Program-made: the position numbers and the translations under genes
Notes under the pieces: model-generated
The model's input: only the letters and a program-made list of their open reading frames with translations
Told to the model about the DNA's origin: nothing
Databases searched by the model: none
Shown here: positions 1 through 13,132 of the stretch, piece by piece
Position numbering within the stretch: the first letter of the stretch is position 1
Layout: each line of letters starts with the position of its first letter
NCBI RefSeq assembly: GCF_023343835.1
Contig: NC_064437.1
Span: 5,346,001 to 5,410,000, forward strand
Length of the DNA: 64,000 nucleotides
Direction of reading: 5' to 3'
DNA from: Lagopus muta
Taxonomy: Eukaryota; Chordata; Aves; Galliformes; Phasianidae

Positions 1-1970
1 TTTTTCATTCTGTACTGTTGCTTTTTACAGGTTGGTACAAATCTGATTTTTTTCATTTGTTTCTAACGATAAACCTAAATCTTTTGCCCTCCATTAGGCA
101 TCCTGCTCCTCTCACATGCATTTAGAATTAGCAGAAACAAAGGTTGAGACACATTTTCTCAGATACCCAAAGTGAGCACTCAGGAAGGCTCATCAGGAAA
201 TAGTTCCTCAAAACAGAAGGTAATCCCTTACCTTCTGGATCCTTTCCCCCCTCCTTTCTTCATTGAGAGTCTCAATTTAGGAGGTACTGTGGGGCAGTGT
301 CTTAGTTCAGCATAAGTGGAATTCATTGAAGTGCAGCAGCTGTCATCAAAGCGAATGCCTGCACTGTGGAAGATCTGACATAAGAGTGCGAGACAAGGTT
401 CAAAACTCACAGCTCTATCAATAGCTGATTCCTGGAATTCAGTGGTATCTGAAAAAAAACAAAACATCACAGGAAAAAGAGGTTGAAAGCATTCTGCTCT
501 GTTAGTAACTGCCTTTCATTCTCTGTGGTTCCCAAACTTTGTTTCTCTCTCCTGCAGACTTCAATAGCACTGTTACCATCACCCCATAAGACAGTGAAGA
601 GTCTAAATATGCACCATGTCTCCTAAGAGTTACAATGAACCAAGATTAAAATAGTTGACATAATCCTGCTGCAGAAATAGGCAATAAGGAGTCTAGGAAT
701 TCTTATATTTACTCCTTTGATGGCAGAAAGATATATGAATATATTTAAACAGACTCCTCCTGCAGAAGAACATCACCTTTGTGATGGCCTGGGATTCCAA
801 GATACTGCTTTAGGAAGGAGAAATCAAGAACAGCCTCTTTCTCTTGCTAAACTAGCCTCCCTTTCGTACACAGCTACTTCCCCACCCCTTCAGTTCCAGT
901 AGCTTATTTAAGGTCTGTGCACTGAAATGGAAAACATTAATGTAAGGCTCTGCACTCAGGTTCACCAAGTTTCCTATCAAACCACAGCAGGTGCTGATTC
1001 TTCACCTCAAAGGGCACAAACAGGCAGTTAGGCCAAAAGCAAGGCCTTCTTCCAGCTGGTGTTTTTCACCTGTTCCATGCAGCAGAGAGGACTGTCCAGG
1101 TCCTCCTCCCCCTCTCTCTCATTGTGGTACAGATTGCTGGTGTGAGCTGAGGGTAGCAGTGTTGTTTGGCAGGGTTGTTCAGAAGACCCTCTGCTTTTCT
1201 TAGCTCATGCTGTGAGACTCCCAGGAAGTAGATGAGTTAAGGTGAATTGGACTTGAGTTCTTGACTAAGAAAGGAACAAGTTGTCTAAAGACCTAGGGTA
1301 GCACTTCCCTACTTTCGCTCAAACTACTCACTTCACAGCCTTTGTAGACAACATCTAAAGAATCAAGCACCCTTCTGTTCAAATTCGAGATTTTAAGGCA
1401 GTACAGAAGTGACTGAGATACCCAGTTACTGTTCCAAGGTGTGAAGCTGTGTCTGCAAATTCATGCACTGTGTGCATGAAGAAAAACTGAGAGAAGGCTG
1501 TATGTGACAACACTGTAACTAACAGACATGTAAATAGATTTGGAAGTTCTACAGTTTTGATACTTTTCTAAGAGGACGTACACACAAACCTGTATAAACC
1601 ATGTAAAAAAGGCTGCATTTTTTGTAAATGAACTCAATGTGCAGTGTTGATTTCAACTAAACACCTTTTTATTTAAGAAATTATTTTAAATAACAGTTCA
1701 GGTTGTTAGGATGATATTTAACATTGTGAACACTTCTGATCCGTCTTGTCATGTTGGAGTTCTGTTAAAGTAAGTTCTTGCTTGGTGCCTTTTGTGTTTC
1801 AGTTTTTGGTATGGACAAAAGGACCAGGGAGGGGTGGGGAGGGATCTGCTGTGTAACACGTGCTGTACTTACATGAACAAGGATTACTGAAAACCAAATG
1901 AATACGTTTGTAAAACAGTGCACTGTTTCTATAGAAAGATTAAATTTTTTTTATCTGCGCCTACTGAGCT
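1..1970 (+). other. Possible 3' UTR of an upstream plus-strand gene (LRP8 by synteny)
   Basis: No coding exon is visible on the plus strand here. Much of the stretch, above all 1,500-1,970, is T/G-rich on the plus strand and resembles a vertebrate 3' UTR, with short AU-rich patches. A candidate ATTAAA polyadenylation signal lies at 1939-1944 followed by a T-run. In human, LRP8 (apolipoprotein E receptor 2) lies next to MAGOH in the same orientation and ends toward it, so its 3' UTR is expected here. That is an inference from synteny: I saw no LRP8 C-terminal codons, and the assignment could be wrong. Confidence 0.3.
232..448 (-). other. Candidate minus-strand coding exon, unidentified
   Basis: On the minus strand a pyrimidine tract ending in CAG (AG at 450-449) precedes an open frame of 71 full codons, which ends exactly at a strong donor, AAG followed by GTAAGG (GT at 231-230). 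The exon is 217 nt, entering with 2 nt of a split codon and leaving with 2 nt. The peptide is Cys-rich, with segments such as FEPCLALLCQIFHSAG and a basic Gly/Lys C-terminal part (KKGGGKGSRR). I do not recognise the family. Both splice sites and the frame agree, which is suggestive, but a chance open frame of this size is possible. Confidence 0.22.
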
Positions 1971-4900
1971 AATTACATTTTAGCACTGAAAATGCTGTCT
2001 CTTAGAACTGGTACTGTACTGCATTTTGGTCTGCCTTTTCCTTAGCTCTGAATTGTTAAAACTGGAAGAGGGGCTTAGGGCCCTGTTGGCATACTTTAGC
2101 TGTCCTCTTTGGAATTTCACCATCTGTAGCAGCTACAGCATCATAACAGGAATAACAAAGACAGGTTACGGCCAGCTTTAAGTAAGCAGACTGTTTTGTT
2201 TAGCAGAGGGCTGAGACCTGGAAAGTCCCCTCCATCCTAAGTCATTCTACGCACTGCTAAAGCCTTCAGAAGTAGTGTGTATCTTAAAAGTAATTTTTAA
2301 GTCATTCAATTAAAATATTTCAATTAAACATGTTAGGAGAGTAATACAGCAGTAAATAGAAGTAATTACCAGAAAAAACATGCGAGTGCTCCATGTCCAA
2401 TCTATTGCATGGCAGCCAGCCCAGGCCAGGTGGAACCAGAATGGGTCTTAAGGTCCCTTCCTCTCCCTCTCTCCCCCTCTCCCTCCCACCCTCCCTCCCT
2501 CGATAGATAGATAGATATACCACAGTCTATTTGCACATTAACACACTGGCCAACTCAAAGCAGTTATTAACAAAACACACTCACTTACTTTGCTGGTCCT
2601 GGTGCCCAAACAGCTACAACAGGAGCACTTCAGAGGCAGCTACAGTTGCTTCGGATGCCCTGGGAACAATACAGGTTAACAAAGGTATCCACAAGCCCTG
2701 CAGTGCCAGCTTCCTGCAGTCAAAGTTTGACACTTGTTGTGGATTATCCTGATGACAACAGCAGAGGTTTCAATTTTGAAGCTGTGTTACTGCAACATCT
2801 GGCAACTGATCATTTCCTGGGATTTCTCAGCTAGCACATCAGGACCTGACAACAGAAAAAAAATACAGTCTTCTCAGCAGCAAGACTTGGGAATAGAAAT
2901 ATAAGGCTGTTACAGGGTGGAGGGCATACATAACAAGCAACCTGAAGCTGGTTAAAGTACAATACAAATTCTGCCTTGTGAGGTAATGGGATTTCCCACT
3001 CCTAAAGACACCCATCCACCATAAATATAGCAAAAAGCTCCTACAATGGAAACTCTGCATTCCACAGCACATAAAGATGGTCTTTAAAAAGTTCTTCACA
3101 CAAGGATGGAGCCTCACCATAGAACACAGGTATCCAACAGGGAACTTCCCTACCAACTCACTGAGTAAATCACATTCAGGATTTTTATCTTAGGAATCTG
3201 CCGGACAAGGAATTAACTAGTAATTTATTTTCATGTATTTATTCCCCCTCTGGAACACAGCTGAGAGCACATACATTCATTTATTTTAAGCCATCACACA
3301 GTAAGGGGAATGGAAAACCTTATGGCCAAATGTTCAAGAAAAGCCCCTGAACTAATTGCTATTAAGCACAAACGTGTAAGGTCTAAGCAATGAGAACACT
3401 CTGCAGTAATGCTCAGAAGATACACAGTACTTGCCAATTAAAGCTTATGTACAAGGTTTGATGACAGGAATTCTCTTAAGCTAAATCTAAGCCACTAATA
3501 ATGAAAGTCTGACAGAAGTGATTGGAAATATACACTCAATTATTATCAGCTGAAGGCATCACCGGTAATAAAAGTGGTAAAGATGTGACAATAACTTTTT
3601 CAAACACGTCAGCTCTGCAAGAGAGCAGATGAGGATAAGAGAATCTGGTGCTTTACAGGAAACTCATGATAAACATGGATTTTTAAGTTTCCAACATAAC
3701 CTTGATCTTCCCATCTTAAGGCCAAACGCAACTAAAAAAGATACTGAGAAAGTCAACCAGGGTAATCAAACGAGCTTGTGCATCTTTTCAAAGCTTCAAC
3801 TCAGTGGCAAAGGGAAACAACATTGAAAAGATAAGCTATATAACACCTATATCTAAAATCTTTATTCCCTAGTGCTTTATTTGCACCATTAATTACTCCC
3901 CATTTCTCACAGTACCAGAACTCGAAAGCATGCAGTGACATTTAATCAGATAGCAGGTTCAAAATACATGAAAAAATACTCATGGAATGCATAACTACAC
4001 TGTGGCACCCTCTGCAGCACTGTCCTGTGAGTACAGGGCTGCCTGTGGCTCATTACAGCATTTCAGCTGCACCTTCTGGACCCTGAGGCAGTGAACTCAG
4101 GAAGCTGAAAGCTGGGCACACACAGGGGTAGCCACATACACTGCGTCCTCATCTCTTCCTCAGCATCCATTACAAGCTACTGTCAGAAATTAGATAGAGT
4201 AGACACAACAGACTGCAACACAATCAGGTGAGTAATTTCTTGTATTTGCTTTCCTTCCTGTTTAAATTATCTTATTTTCTACAGACTGCATAGAAGTTTC
4301 TTTAGAAAATGCAATCACTGAAGCTTAACAAACGTTGTCCAAGTGAACAAAGCAGTGCATGGACATCAGAGCAAGCTGGTTCCACTCACAACAGCACCAG
4401 GCAATTACACACTGTCCTTCCTCCATGCTTTAATCTTTGCAGCATGAAAAATGAACCCACATCTTCATTAAACATTTTATAACAGGCCCAGATAATTACA
4501 TGCTAAGAATTCCTGCAAATTTGGTGCAAGAACACATATGGCCCAAGTTCGACTGTCATTACTCTTACTGAAACTGTTTTAGGCACTTGCAGTTCACAAT
4601 ATCACTGTTGAATCCAAAAGAAGAAAAAACAAAATGCACGGTTTGGATCTCTCATAAATGAGTGTTGGTCTTTTTGCAGGAAAGGTTACATCTCAAATGT
4701 TTTTGCCACGTTGAGGTTAAGCAGATGCGCACTCCAAACCAGCATGGTAAGAAGTGACATTTATAAATGAGGTCTAAAATACATTTTTTTTCTTCTTTTG
4801 GTCATTTAAGAACTATTCAATAAAAACCACTGACAGACTGTCGTTGTGAATGCCTACTTTGTCTTTGCAGACAAGGAGAGAAAAACACAGGACAGGGACC

Positions 4901-7900
4901 AGTAAGGTTGTCCCTCTCCTTACCTATCACTGCCAGCCCAGGACACAGCTACAGATCAGCACTGATGACTTTCAGAATCACCACTTTTAGCTGAACAACC
5001 ACTAAATGCAGAACATTGGTTTTTTTTTCCCCTTCAGTTGTGCTATCAGTTTACAGAAGCAGTCATTATGTAGTTTTAATATATAAAGGCACTAACACAT
5101 TAGAAGAAAAGTCTTCAAACCATCAACACTAGAATCAGATATTCTGATACACAGAGACATGAATGCATCCCAGTGCAAAGACAGGACATGGCCCCACCTG
5201 CACCCCTGCATAAATCACTGAGACACTGACAGAAGCACCCAGTGATCATGCTGCCCTTGATGACACTGCATTACCATGTACTTTCAGCTACACCGTTACA
5301 GGGGGTGGCAAAAGACCATTTCTGGTATCAATGAGGTAAAAGGGACTAGGATCAGGAAACAACAACAACAAACCAGTCAGTGGGAGTTACACATTCCAAC
5401 AGAGAACGTTCCAGTGTTTCTTTAGTTCACAGGGAACTGAAACAAGGCTCCTCCACCTGCATCTGAAATACAGCTCAAAGCCATTCAAGATGCACTCCTG
5501 TTCACAATAGCAGATGTTTCACCATGCCCAAACTACTTCAGGCCCTGTAGCCAGGGATGATCCAGCCACAGATCATGGATCAAACAATTCCAGATCTGCT
5601 ACAAAAGGTCACATCTTAGCACAAGCAACTTTGTGAGAATACATTCTCTTGAAGTCCTCCCACAAGCCTAAAAAAAGACCAATAAACCCCCCCTGCATCA
5701 ACTCCAGCATTAACTACTCAGTAAGTCACACACAAAACAACAAGCCAATGATTTCTGGTTTTCTATTGTGTCTTCAATGTAGAAAGCAGGCATATTTTTG
5801 ATATCCACTGCACAGAAAGAATACCCTGAATTAACAGAGGGGGGGAAAAAGGGTAAGGAATGTGACAATATCACAACTGAAGTGGATGGGATATGAGAAA
5901 GCAAAATATCCATATTGGAAATAATCACAAAATAACATAGCCTGCAGTTGCATCACGGACTCAGTAGGTGTTGTGCACAGCAACTGTGTTACCATCCATC
6001 CAGTTCTCCCTCTCTGCACAGCAGCCTTGCACGCCGACTCTGCATTGATTCCTCTGAACTGCAGCTGCACAAACTACCACAGACCATACAAACAGCTCAG
6101 GTCTCTTAACACACTCCCTGCTACTACACAGCCAAGTGTCAAACACCCCCTCACATCTCAGCCAAGAAACAACAAAGCAGACTTCACATCCAAGTGCTGC
6201 TGTGGTCCCCCTCCCTTTAAAACTCATTGCCATTTAAATTAACAGAAGAACAAGAAGCTTTCTTGAACAAAGTCATCAATCAATTTCAATCCACTTCTCC
6301 AGAAGAACGTAACTGAAGGGGAACTGTGCAGGACACTCACACAAGAACATAATGCACACGCTTTGCTTCCTAAGGAAAAAAATGAAGTCAACTTAGCTTC
6401 AGCAAAGACAATTATTCATCCCTATGTACACCATAAAATTCAGGAAGGGTTCAACTGCAATATTCCAGTGCCCTTGCCAGCAATGTGCCAATTCCCAAGG
6501 CTATGGGAGGTGACAAGAAGTTCTGCCCTATTCTACTTTGTGAGGGTGGGGAAGAAGAAAGAAAAAAAAAATCAAGAAACAATTCTCCAATATAATTTAT
6601 AGCTTGGGCATCTGTAGCCTCATTCAATCACAGTGTGGGAGAAAGAAAAGAAGCCATGGAAGATGCAGGTAGTTTAGCTCAGTTTAAGCAGAGGACCAGA
6701 CAGAAAAAAAGGGAGAGGAGGAACCTCTCTTGTAAGCATCCTAGATACACTGGCACTTTTCTGCCATCTCAATCTGCCAAAACACCACTGGAAAACAGGG
6801 CTGGCAAAGTGCTTAGCAATAACATTTTCTGTAATTATGTTCAAAATGGTTAAACAGCTATTTTTCTAAAGGCAAACAAAGAGCCCACCCAAATTGTTAA
6901 GTTTAATGCTTGCCTGCCACATTAGATTTCTGTCTGCTAAGCCCTCCACAAACAGCTGTGACTTGAAAGCCTGAACAAAAGACAGTAAATACTGCAGAAA
7001 TTCCCTCCATTAATCTCTGATATTTATCTATCACAGACCACAGGCCATGCTCCAAAATTACATGATGTAGATCTCTATTTAAAAAAAAAAAAAATCCATT
7101 TTAATTCAGAAATCCTTTTCAAAATTCTAGTTGATTTTACTCAGACATAACTGAGAGCAGCCCCAAGAGAAATCAAAGCAATCTGCAATTACCAAAATGA
7201 AACAAAGGGGTTGATAAACCAAGGGATCTTGAACTTCACTGAGTTCATGCACAGGATTAAGAAATTCCATCTCTGCAAAGACCATCACAGAAATACTGTG
7301 TTGAGTGGATAATTCAGAGAGGGCACTAAAAAAATTGAGGAAGTTTTAGCAGAGACCTAGGAAAAATGCTACAGTATAAAAAAATAAACACACAGAAAGC
7401 TCTCTCCCTCCTCTCACAAGCTGGACTGTGAACTGAGCACTGGCTTCAGGGAAAAGCTGGCAGATACTTTGCTACATTAGAGGATTCTTGTACTAGAACA
7501 TTCTTCATTTAGCAGAAAAAGCTGCAACAAATCAAAAGGCCATGAGCAGAAATCAGCTAAATTCTATGAAAAGTGAATGTTTTTAAACTTTGCAGTAACT
7601 TCTCATTGGGTAAATTTATCAACTGGTGGCTTTTGAAGACCAAAGGGTTTTAACTTGATCCTACCATCAGTGGAAGACAACAGGAGGTGTGTATGAAATG
7701 CAGGAAAAGACCTTGATGCCTGAATTACTACAAGTTGAAAGGCACACATCACACACTTTGTCAAATTCCATTTTCTAAACGGCACCACGTAGCTTTAAAA
7801 ATAGTAAGTGAAAGTCCCCTCCAATATCTAAATGATTATCTCTGTACTCACAGATAGGGAATAAAGCCATCTAGGATTTTCCAGCAGCACCAGAACAGGC

Positions 7901-9800
7901 CTCCAACTGCCCTACAGCATTCTATAAACACTTCACTGCTTATTTGCTGGTGTTTCATTTGAAAGCTTAGCTGCTATGAGTTCCTGAGAACAGCAGCACA
8001 GGTGGCAGTAAGTGCAGTTATAGACTTGGCTCTACAGAGCCTAAAACACACACAGGTGATGCTTAAGGGGACAGGGCAAAGTTCTATTCTTCAGCAGCCT
8101 TCAGTACGATTGGGCAAACCTGATCCAGATTGCAGCTGCAGACTGAGAAAAGATTCTATTGAGAACAGCTCGAAACTGCCTGCCTTCTGAACTCCTTCAT
8201 TACAACGCCCCGGCCTCATTGCAATAAAAAATTTATTTCAGTGCAGGAATATTGGAAAACAAAAAGCCAACAATTCAGAAACGATGACACGCTGCTGAGA
8301 AGCTGCACTGAGCAAAAATAACACAAGAGAGAACAACCACAATTCATCTTCCAACATGCTGAGTTTTAGAGATGACAGCATGGGATTGTCATTTTGCAGG
8401 AGTCAGGTTTTTTAAATACACAGTGGAACTTGCAGTAAACTTCATTACAGTTTATGCAATTACTTGACACAGTTACCTCCCTCTCTCCTGAGGGACCTAC
8501 ACACTGCTACCCACACAGCAGCCTACATAAGGCTCAGTTTAACCCTAAATCCTGAAGCAGAGCCTTTTAATCTACAGGCTTAGAAACTTTTGAATGTCAG
8601 TTAGTCGGTTCAAAGCAAAATCCTAGCAGAGACAACATAACATACAAATTCATTTTACAAAAGCACTGACAGTATTAGTGATATAGTCTAGAAAATACCC
8701 TTAGCTTTCATTTCACATCTCCTTTCTAGAGCATGCTCTGCCTTCACAACAAGTAGCAGTGAAATGGAGCACCTCTGGCTGCTTCTGCAGATCAGAAAGC
8801 TGCAGCCCCATTTTGGTTAATATTTTCTCCTTTAAGAAAAATCAGCACATCAGGCTTATCAGAATGTCTACATCATCAAATCCAAAGGGCATCAAGGATG
8901 TCAGACCATATTCACCCAGTACTGGCTACTGTCTTTTCCTCAGAAGATTAAGCAAGGTGGTTTCCACTGATCTGCCGAAGATTCCAGGCATCTCTTGCTC
9001 TTTTCAGCTGTAAAGAAGCTGTAACTCAAGTAAGCTATCCTTTCCAAATCAAATTTTGTTGGTTAACACCAATCTTATGTGATGTTAATTTCATCTACTT
9101 ACCCCTACCTATGCAGCAGCAGGCATTGAGTATCTCTCCTTCTCAGCTTTATTTTTTAAGAAACTAACAAAAGCAGTCTGAACAACAATCAAAAACAACA
9201 CGTCCTTCCACAGAGACTGAGAAGAACTACTAAAGAAAGAGCATGACGTGTGAGTGAGACCACTGGTAATTAGAAAGAAACAAAGCAGCTGGACGTGAGC
9301 TGTGGGAGGGGACTGACACAGCTGACACTTGCTCTGAAGATTTGTTCATCTTCTAAGAACAAATTTGAACCTCACAGTATGCACACAGGTGCTGCTGACA
9401 GAAGAAATGCAAGTAACTAAGAAAAAATACATGCAGGATAACTATTTTAATTCTTGAATTCATGACAGCTTTGGCACCCGATCGTTAGTTCTGTTACTCA
9501 GTATAAAGCAAAAATCTTTGGCAGTTTGAGAATTGAACTCACATGTAATTATTGAGCTGGCATTCTCTATGTTCAGCACGCAAAGAAGTGCATGGTAAAT
9601 TTCTGATGAAGAGACAGGCTCCTTAAGCCACCATGTTGCGACAAGACAGGAAGAACAAAGATGACTGCCTTCTTTTCTACCAGCACCCTAAAATTAACCA
9701 CACAGAACTATGAATTAATGAATTCCAACATAAACCTAAGCATTCTAGGCCTTTGACTAATGTAGAAAACAGTGCTCAAGGTATGATTTGTTGAGCTTTG
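1971..9800. other. Noncoding stretch, no intact gene
   Basis: No intact gene or recognisable transposon seen apart from the simple repeat near 2.45-2.52 kb. The plus strand looks richer in A than T and in C than G over much of this stretch. Two short minus-strand patches (about 8,800-9,007 and 7,610-7,760) weakly resemble nardilysin C-terminal sequence and may be further decayed exons of the pseudogene to the right; the evidence is too thin to annotate them firmly. Confidence 0.5.
2449..2518. repeat. Pyrimidine (C/T) tract followed by (GATA)4
   Basis: A nearly pure CCCT/CTCT tract of about 50 nt runs into four GATA units at 2502-2517. It is a simple-sequence repeat in noncoding DNA; the polypurine-polypyrimidine part could adopt a triplex conformation. 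Confidence 0.85.
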
Positions 9801-10329
9801 CTGAGGGTGATGTTAGGACTTCCAAGTAGCTTATGATTGTATCCATTCACTCTAACAACCAAACCATACTCTCCAGCCATCAGTTCATACTCCAGTTTAG
9901 CAACATCAACTTCAGAAACAGAACAGAAAATCTTAATCAAAGGTAAGCAGGCATGCTGCATATAGGGGATGTCAATATAAAGTCACAGGCAGAAGATTAG
10001 GCAACATTCACCATTCATCATTACCATAAAGGTTATAAGCTACTTTCCTACTGAGGCAGCTGCACTAACACCTACAGTATGAATTTATTCTTTCCTGAAG
10101 AAAACATTCCACTCCCTGTCTTGTAGGGAATGTAACTACTGAGCAACAGGAAAATTATATGAAAGGAGGAACATGTTTATAATAGGTATTAGATCTTTTA
10201 ACTGATGCTACTTCATCACTGATGCAGTGTTCTGCCTTGGCTTGCAAGGCAGATGACAGAGAGATATTCTTACCTCTGTGCAGATCACTGCACCTGTGGA
10301 GAAATCAGGTGGAAACGTATCACATAAGA

Positions 10330-12070
10330 AAAAAGAGGAGGAGCTTCAAGTATATGAGAAGTATATGAGCATTTTTCTTCTAGACTATTCTGAGGTTCTG
10401 TGTTTTTTGCCCCCACCAACCTGCATACTCTGAACTACTTTCAAGTCTAAAGAGAACTTGGAATTGTAGATATCTAGCATTAAGAACCAAAAATTCCACT
10501 CATGGTGAAAACAGATTTCATACCTATTCAGTTTTCAAATTGTTCAAGACTGGCAAAATGTCTTTATTTGCTTCCATTTTCTTCATAGGCCACAATATTA
10601 CCCCTCTAAAGCAAAATCAATAAAAATGCTCTAAAACAGCAGCAATCCTCCTTAGGAACTAGTGTCCTACAGAATACCACTATGCTATATAGTAATAAAG
10701 TTTTGCTTTGTCCAGCAAAATCTCCATGATTCCAAAGAAGATATTTTGTGTATACAGAGAAAATATGAATGTCTGGAGAGAATGAAGAATTGTGAGGCTC
10801 TGGCATTTTCCATGTTTTTTTTATCTACTACCAGATTCTCAATCCTCAAATTGGTTCCTTCCTTCCAGATCCTTTAACTCTGGAGATGACCTCTTTTTCT
10901 CTTTTTTTTTTACTTGGATCTCTACCTGAAAGCAGTACCAAAAAAAAGGGCTACAGGGCTTTCAGTTCTTAAAGCAGCTTTATGCTGAGAAATTAAAGGT
11001 CAAAGCAACAATAAGAATGCCAGTACTTAGTCACACTCTTCTACTGACACATCATACAGACACATACTGCAATTCACTCCCATAAGGACAGATACTAGAG
11101 TAGGAATCCCTTTGAGCTCTCACACAGTGACCAAAACATGAAAAAAACACGTTAACCTAAGCTTGGCACATCAGACTAGTCTAAGACATCCAAGTTTCTA
11201 CAACTCAAATTGAGCATTAATCAGATTCAAACACCTCTGAACTACTAGACTGTGTGACAAACAGCCAGCTGAAATTGGATTGACTGGGAAAAGCAAAGTT
11301 AAGAGGGAAAAAAAAAGGGAGATCCAAGAAGAAAAAAATAGTACACTACCACAATAGCATCAACAGAAATAATACAGATTGAATAGACCATATAATACCA
11401 AGCGTCCACTAAGAAGATGACCTTTTCTCAAACACTGGAATAGAAGAGCCATAGAAAAAAAGCTGAAGAAAACCCACTTCAACTTTACAAAATCAATTTA
11501 TGTGAGAATGAAAAACAAAAGACGTGACCTTTTCATTAGCATTAAATAAACCAATTCCATTGTACTGAAGTTTTCCTTCTGAACATGAGTTATTGCCTGA
11601 CCTTTTTTATTCCACTGCAGGATACAAAGTGCTTAGGCCAGCATTTAAGCTCTTTACTTCTTCCAAAATCCAATATATAGTACAGAGTTTTATGCAGCCA
11701 TAGAGGAAAAAACATGCACACCTTTCTTAACCTCAGCAAGGGAGCTTGTGTAGGTACTGTCAGTGATCTGTACAGTCACCCTGAAAGCTGAGCCCAAGAC
11801 CACACAGACCAGCAATCCACAACTCTGCTGTTGTAACAGGAGCGGATATTTGACCTAGGGAGCAAAAGCAGTTAAGGCTGGGATACAACTAGCTATAAAA
11901 TGCTACCACTGTAATTCTGCACCAACATCTCTCTCCACAGACACATGCTAGAAAAAGCTATTTGGTATAACAAGCAATTTATGTACAAAATAAACAACAA
12001 AAAAGCATACAGTGTACAGTGTTAATGGGAACCCAGAGAAAGCCTTGTTTTGCACATTAGTTAATATGCT
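10330..12070. other. Intronic remnant between pseudogene blocks
   Basis: Lies between the 10.3-kb and 12.1-kb nardilysin-like exon remnants. I see no coding block or recognisable repeat here; it is A-rich on the plus strand with a few short homopolymer runs (for example T-rich near 10,898-10,912). Confidence 0.5.
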
Positions 12071-12847
12071 CATTACCTTCAGGTTTCTGGAATTTATTGT
12101 CCTTCTTGTACCACGTGCATCCCTGTGCTGTGCTCACACCTTTTACTGGATAAGCTTTCTCTAGGAAATCAGGTGGCTTCAGGGAGAAATTAGTGCCTGA
12201 CACAGAAACACAACATGCAGCTTGTTACACTTCAGATCTGCCATCCAAGCATGCTATTTTCTAAAACAATTTTCTCCTCTGTTCTTCTTTTACATCCCTT
12301 ACTATATTAAGTTGTATGCAACTCTTTAGACACAAAAATAGCTAATTTAGTCCCACATCAAAACTCTGACCCATGTGCCAATCTTCAAGCAAAGAGCAAG
12401 TGGACTATTATTCAAAATAGCATTTCTGGTTGCACTATCTTTCTAAAACAGTGTGGCTAGTCAGAACCAATACACAAAAGTCAAATTTCTCCAGCCACTT
12501 ACAAGTTATTCTGGATGCATTTGGACTTCTTTATTTCACTCTGCCTTAAAAATGCAGCAAAGAAACAATGCCAGTTAGAATTTGATACAAAATTAAAATG
12601 TGTAGAAGCCTTTACGAAATTAACACAAATGTCTTTCTAAAGCAGGAAAAACACAAAAATGCACAGATCATTTTTCATTTATTGCCTATTCTCATGCAGA
12701 ACAAAATAGGGAAAAAGACAATGACAGCATTCAATCAGGCACTGATATCTCACCTATTTATTTTCTTCTGGAAGACATAAATCCGGATTTAACCTTAAGT
12801 CATAGGCCCAAACATCTGCCCAGTACTGCTCCATGTCTGTGAAGCAC

Positions 12848-13132
12848 ATGAGGAGAGAAGGCTCTGGGGCCTCATTGTGGCCTTCCAGTATTTGAAAGGA
12901 GCATATAAACAGAAGGGAGAACAACTGTTTACGAGGGTGGATAGTGATAGGACAAGGGGGAATGGTTTTAAACTGAGACAGGGGAGGTTTAGGTTAGATA
13001 TTAGGAAGTTTTTCACACAGAGGGTGGTGAGGCAATGGAACAGGTTGCCCAAGGAGGCTGTGGATGCCCCATCCCTGGAGGCATTCAAGGCCAGGCTGGA
13101 TGTGGCTCTGGGCAGCCTGGTCTGCTGGTTTC
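12848..13132 (+). mobile_element. CR1 LINE fragment (end of ORF2, 3' tail missing)
   Basis: Plus-strand sequence encodes the typical CR1 ORF2 C-terminal region: segments FQYLKGAYK, RKFFTQRVVRQWNRLP and PSLEAFKARLDVALGS are readable in one open frame from 12,877 to 13,146. It lacks the usual 3' UTR and the octamer tail repeats, so its 3' end was lost after insertion, or the copy was truncated at both ends. It sits about a dozen bases beyond the acceptor of the 12.8-kb nardilysin-like exon remnant, in the opposite orientation to that pseudogene. Confidence 0.9.

Noticed and set aside
717-902. Plus-strand frame considered as the LRP8 C-terminus
   Set aside because: Contains none of the conserved LRP8 tail residues; left as possible 3' UTR only.
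2839-3156. 105-codon minus-strand frame with hydrophobic segments
   Set aside because: No splice or start context, no family similarity, and surrounded by noncoding AT-rich DNA.
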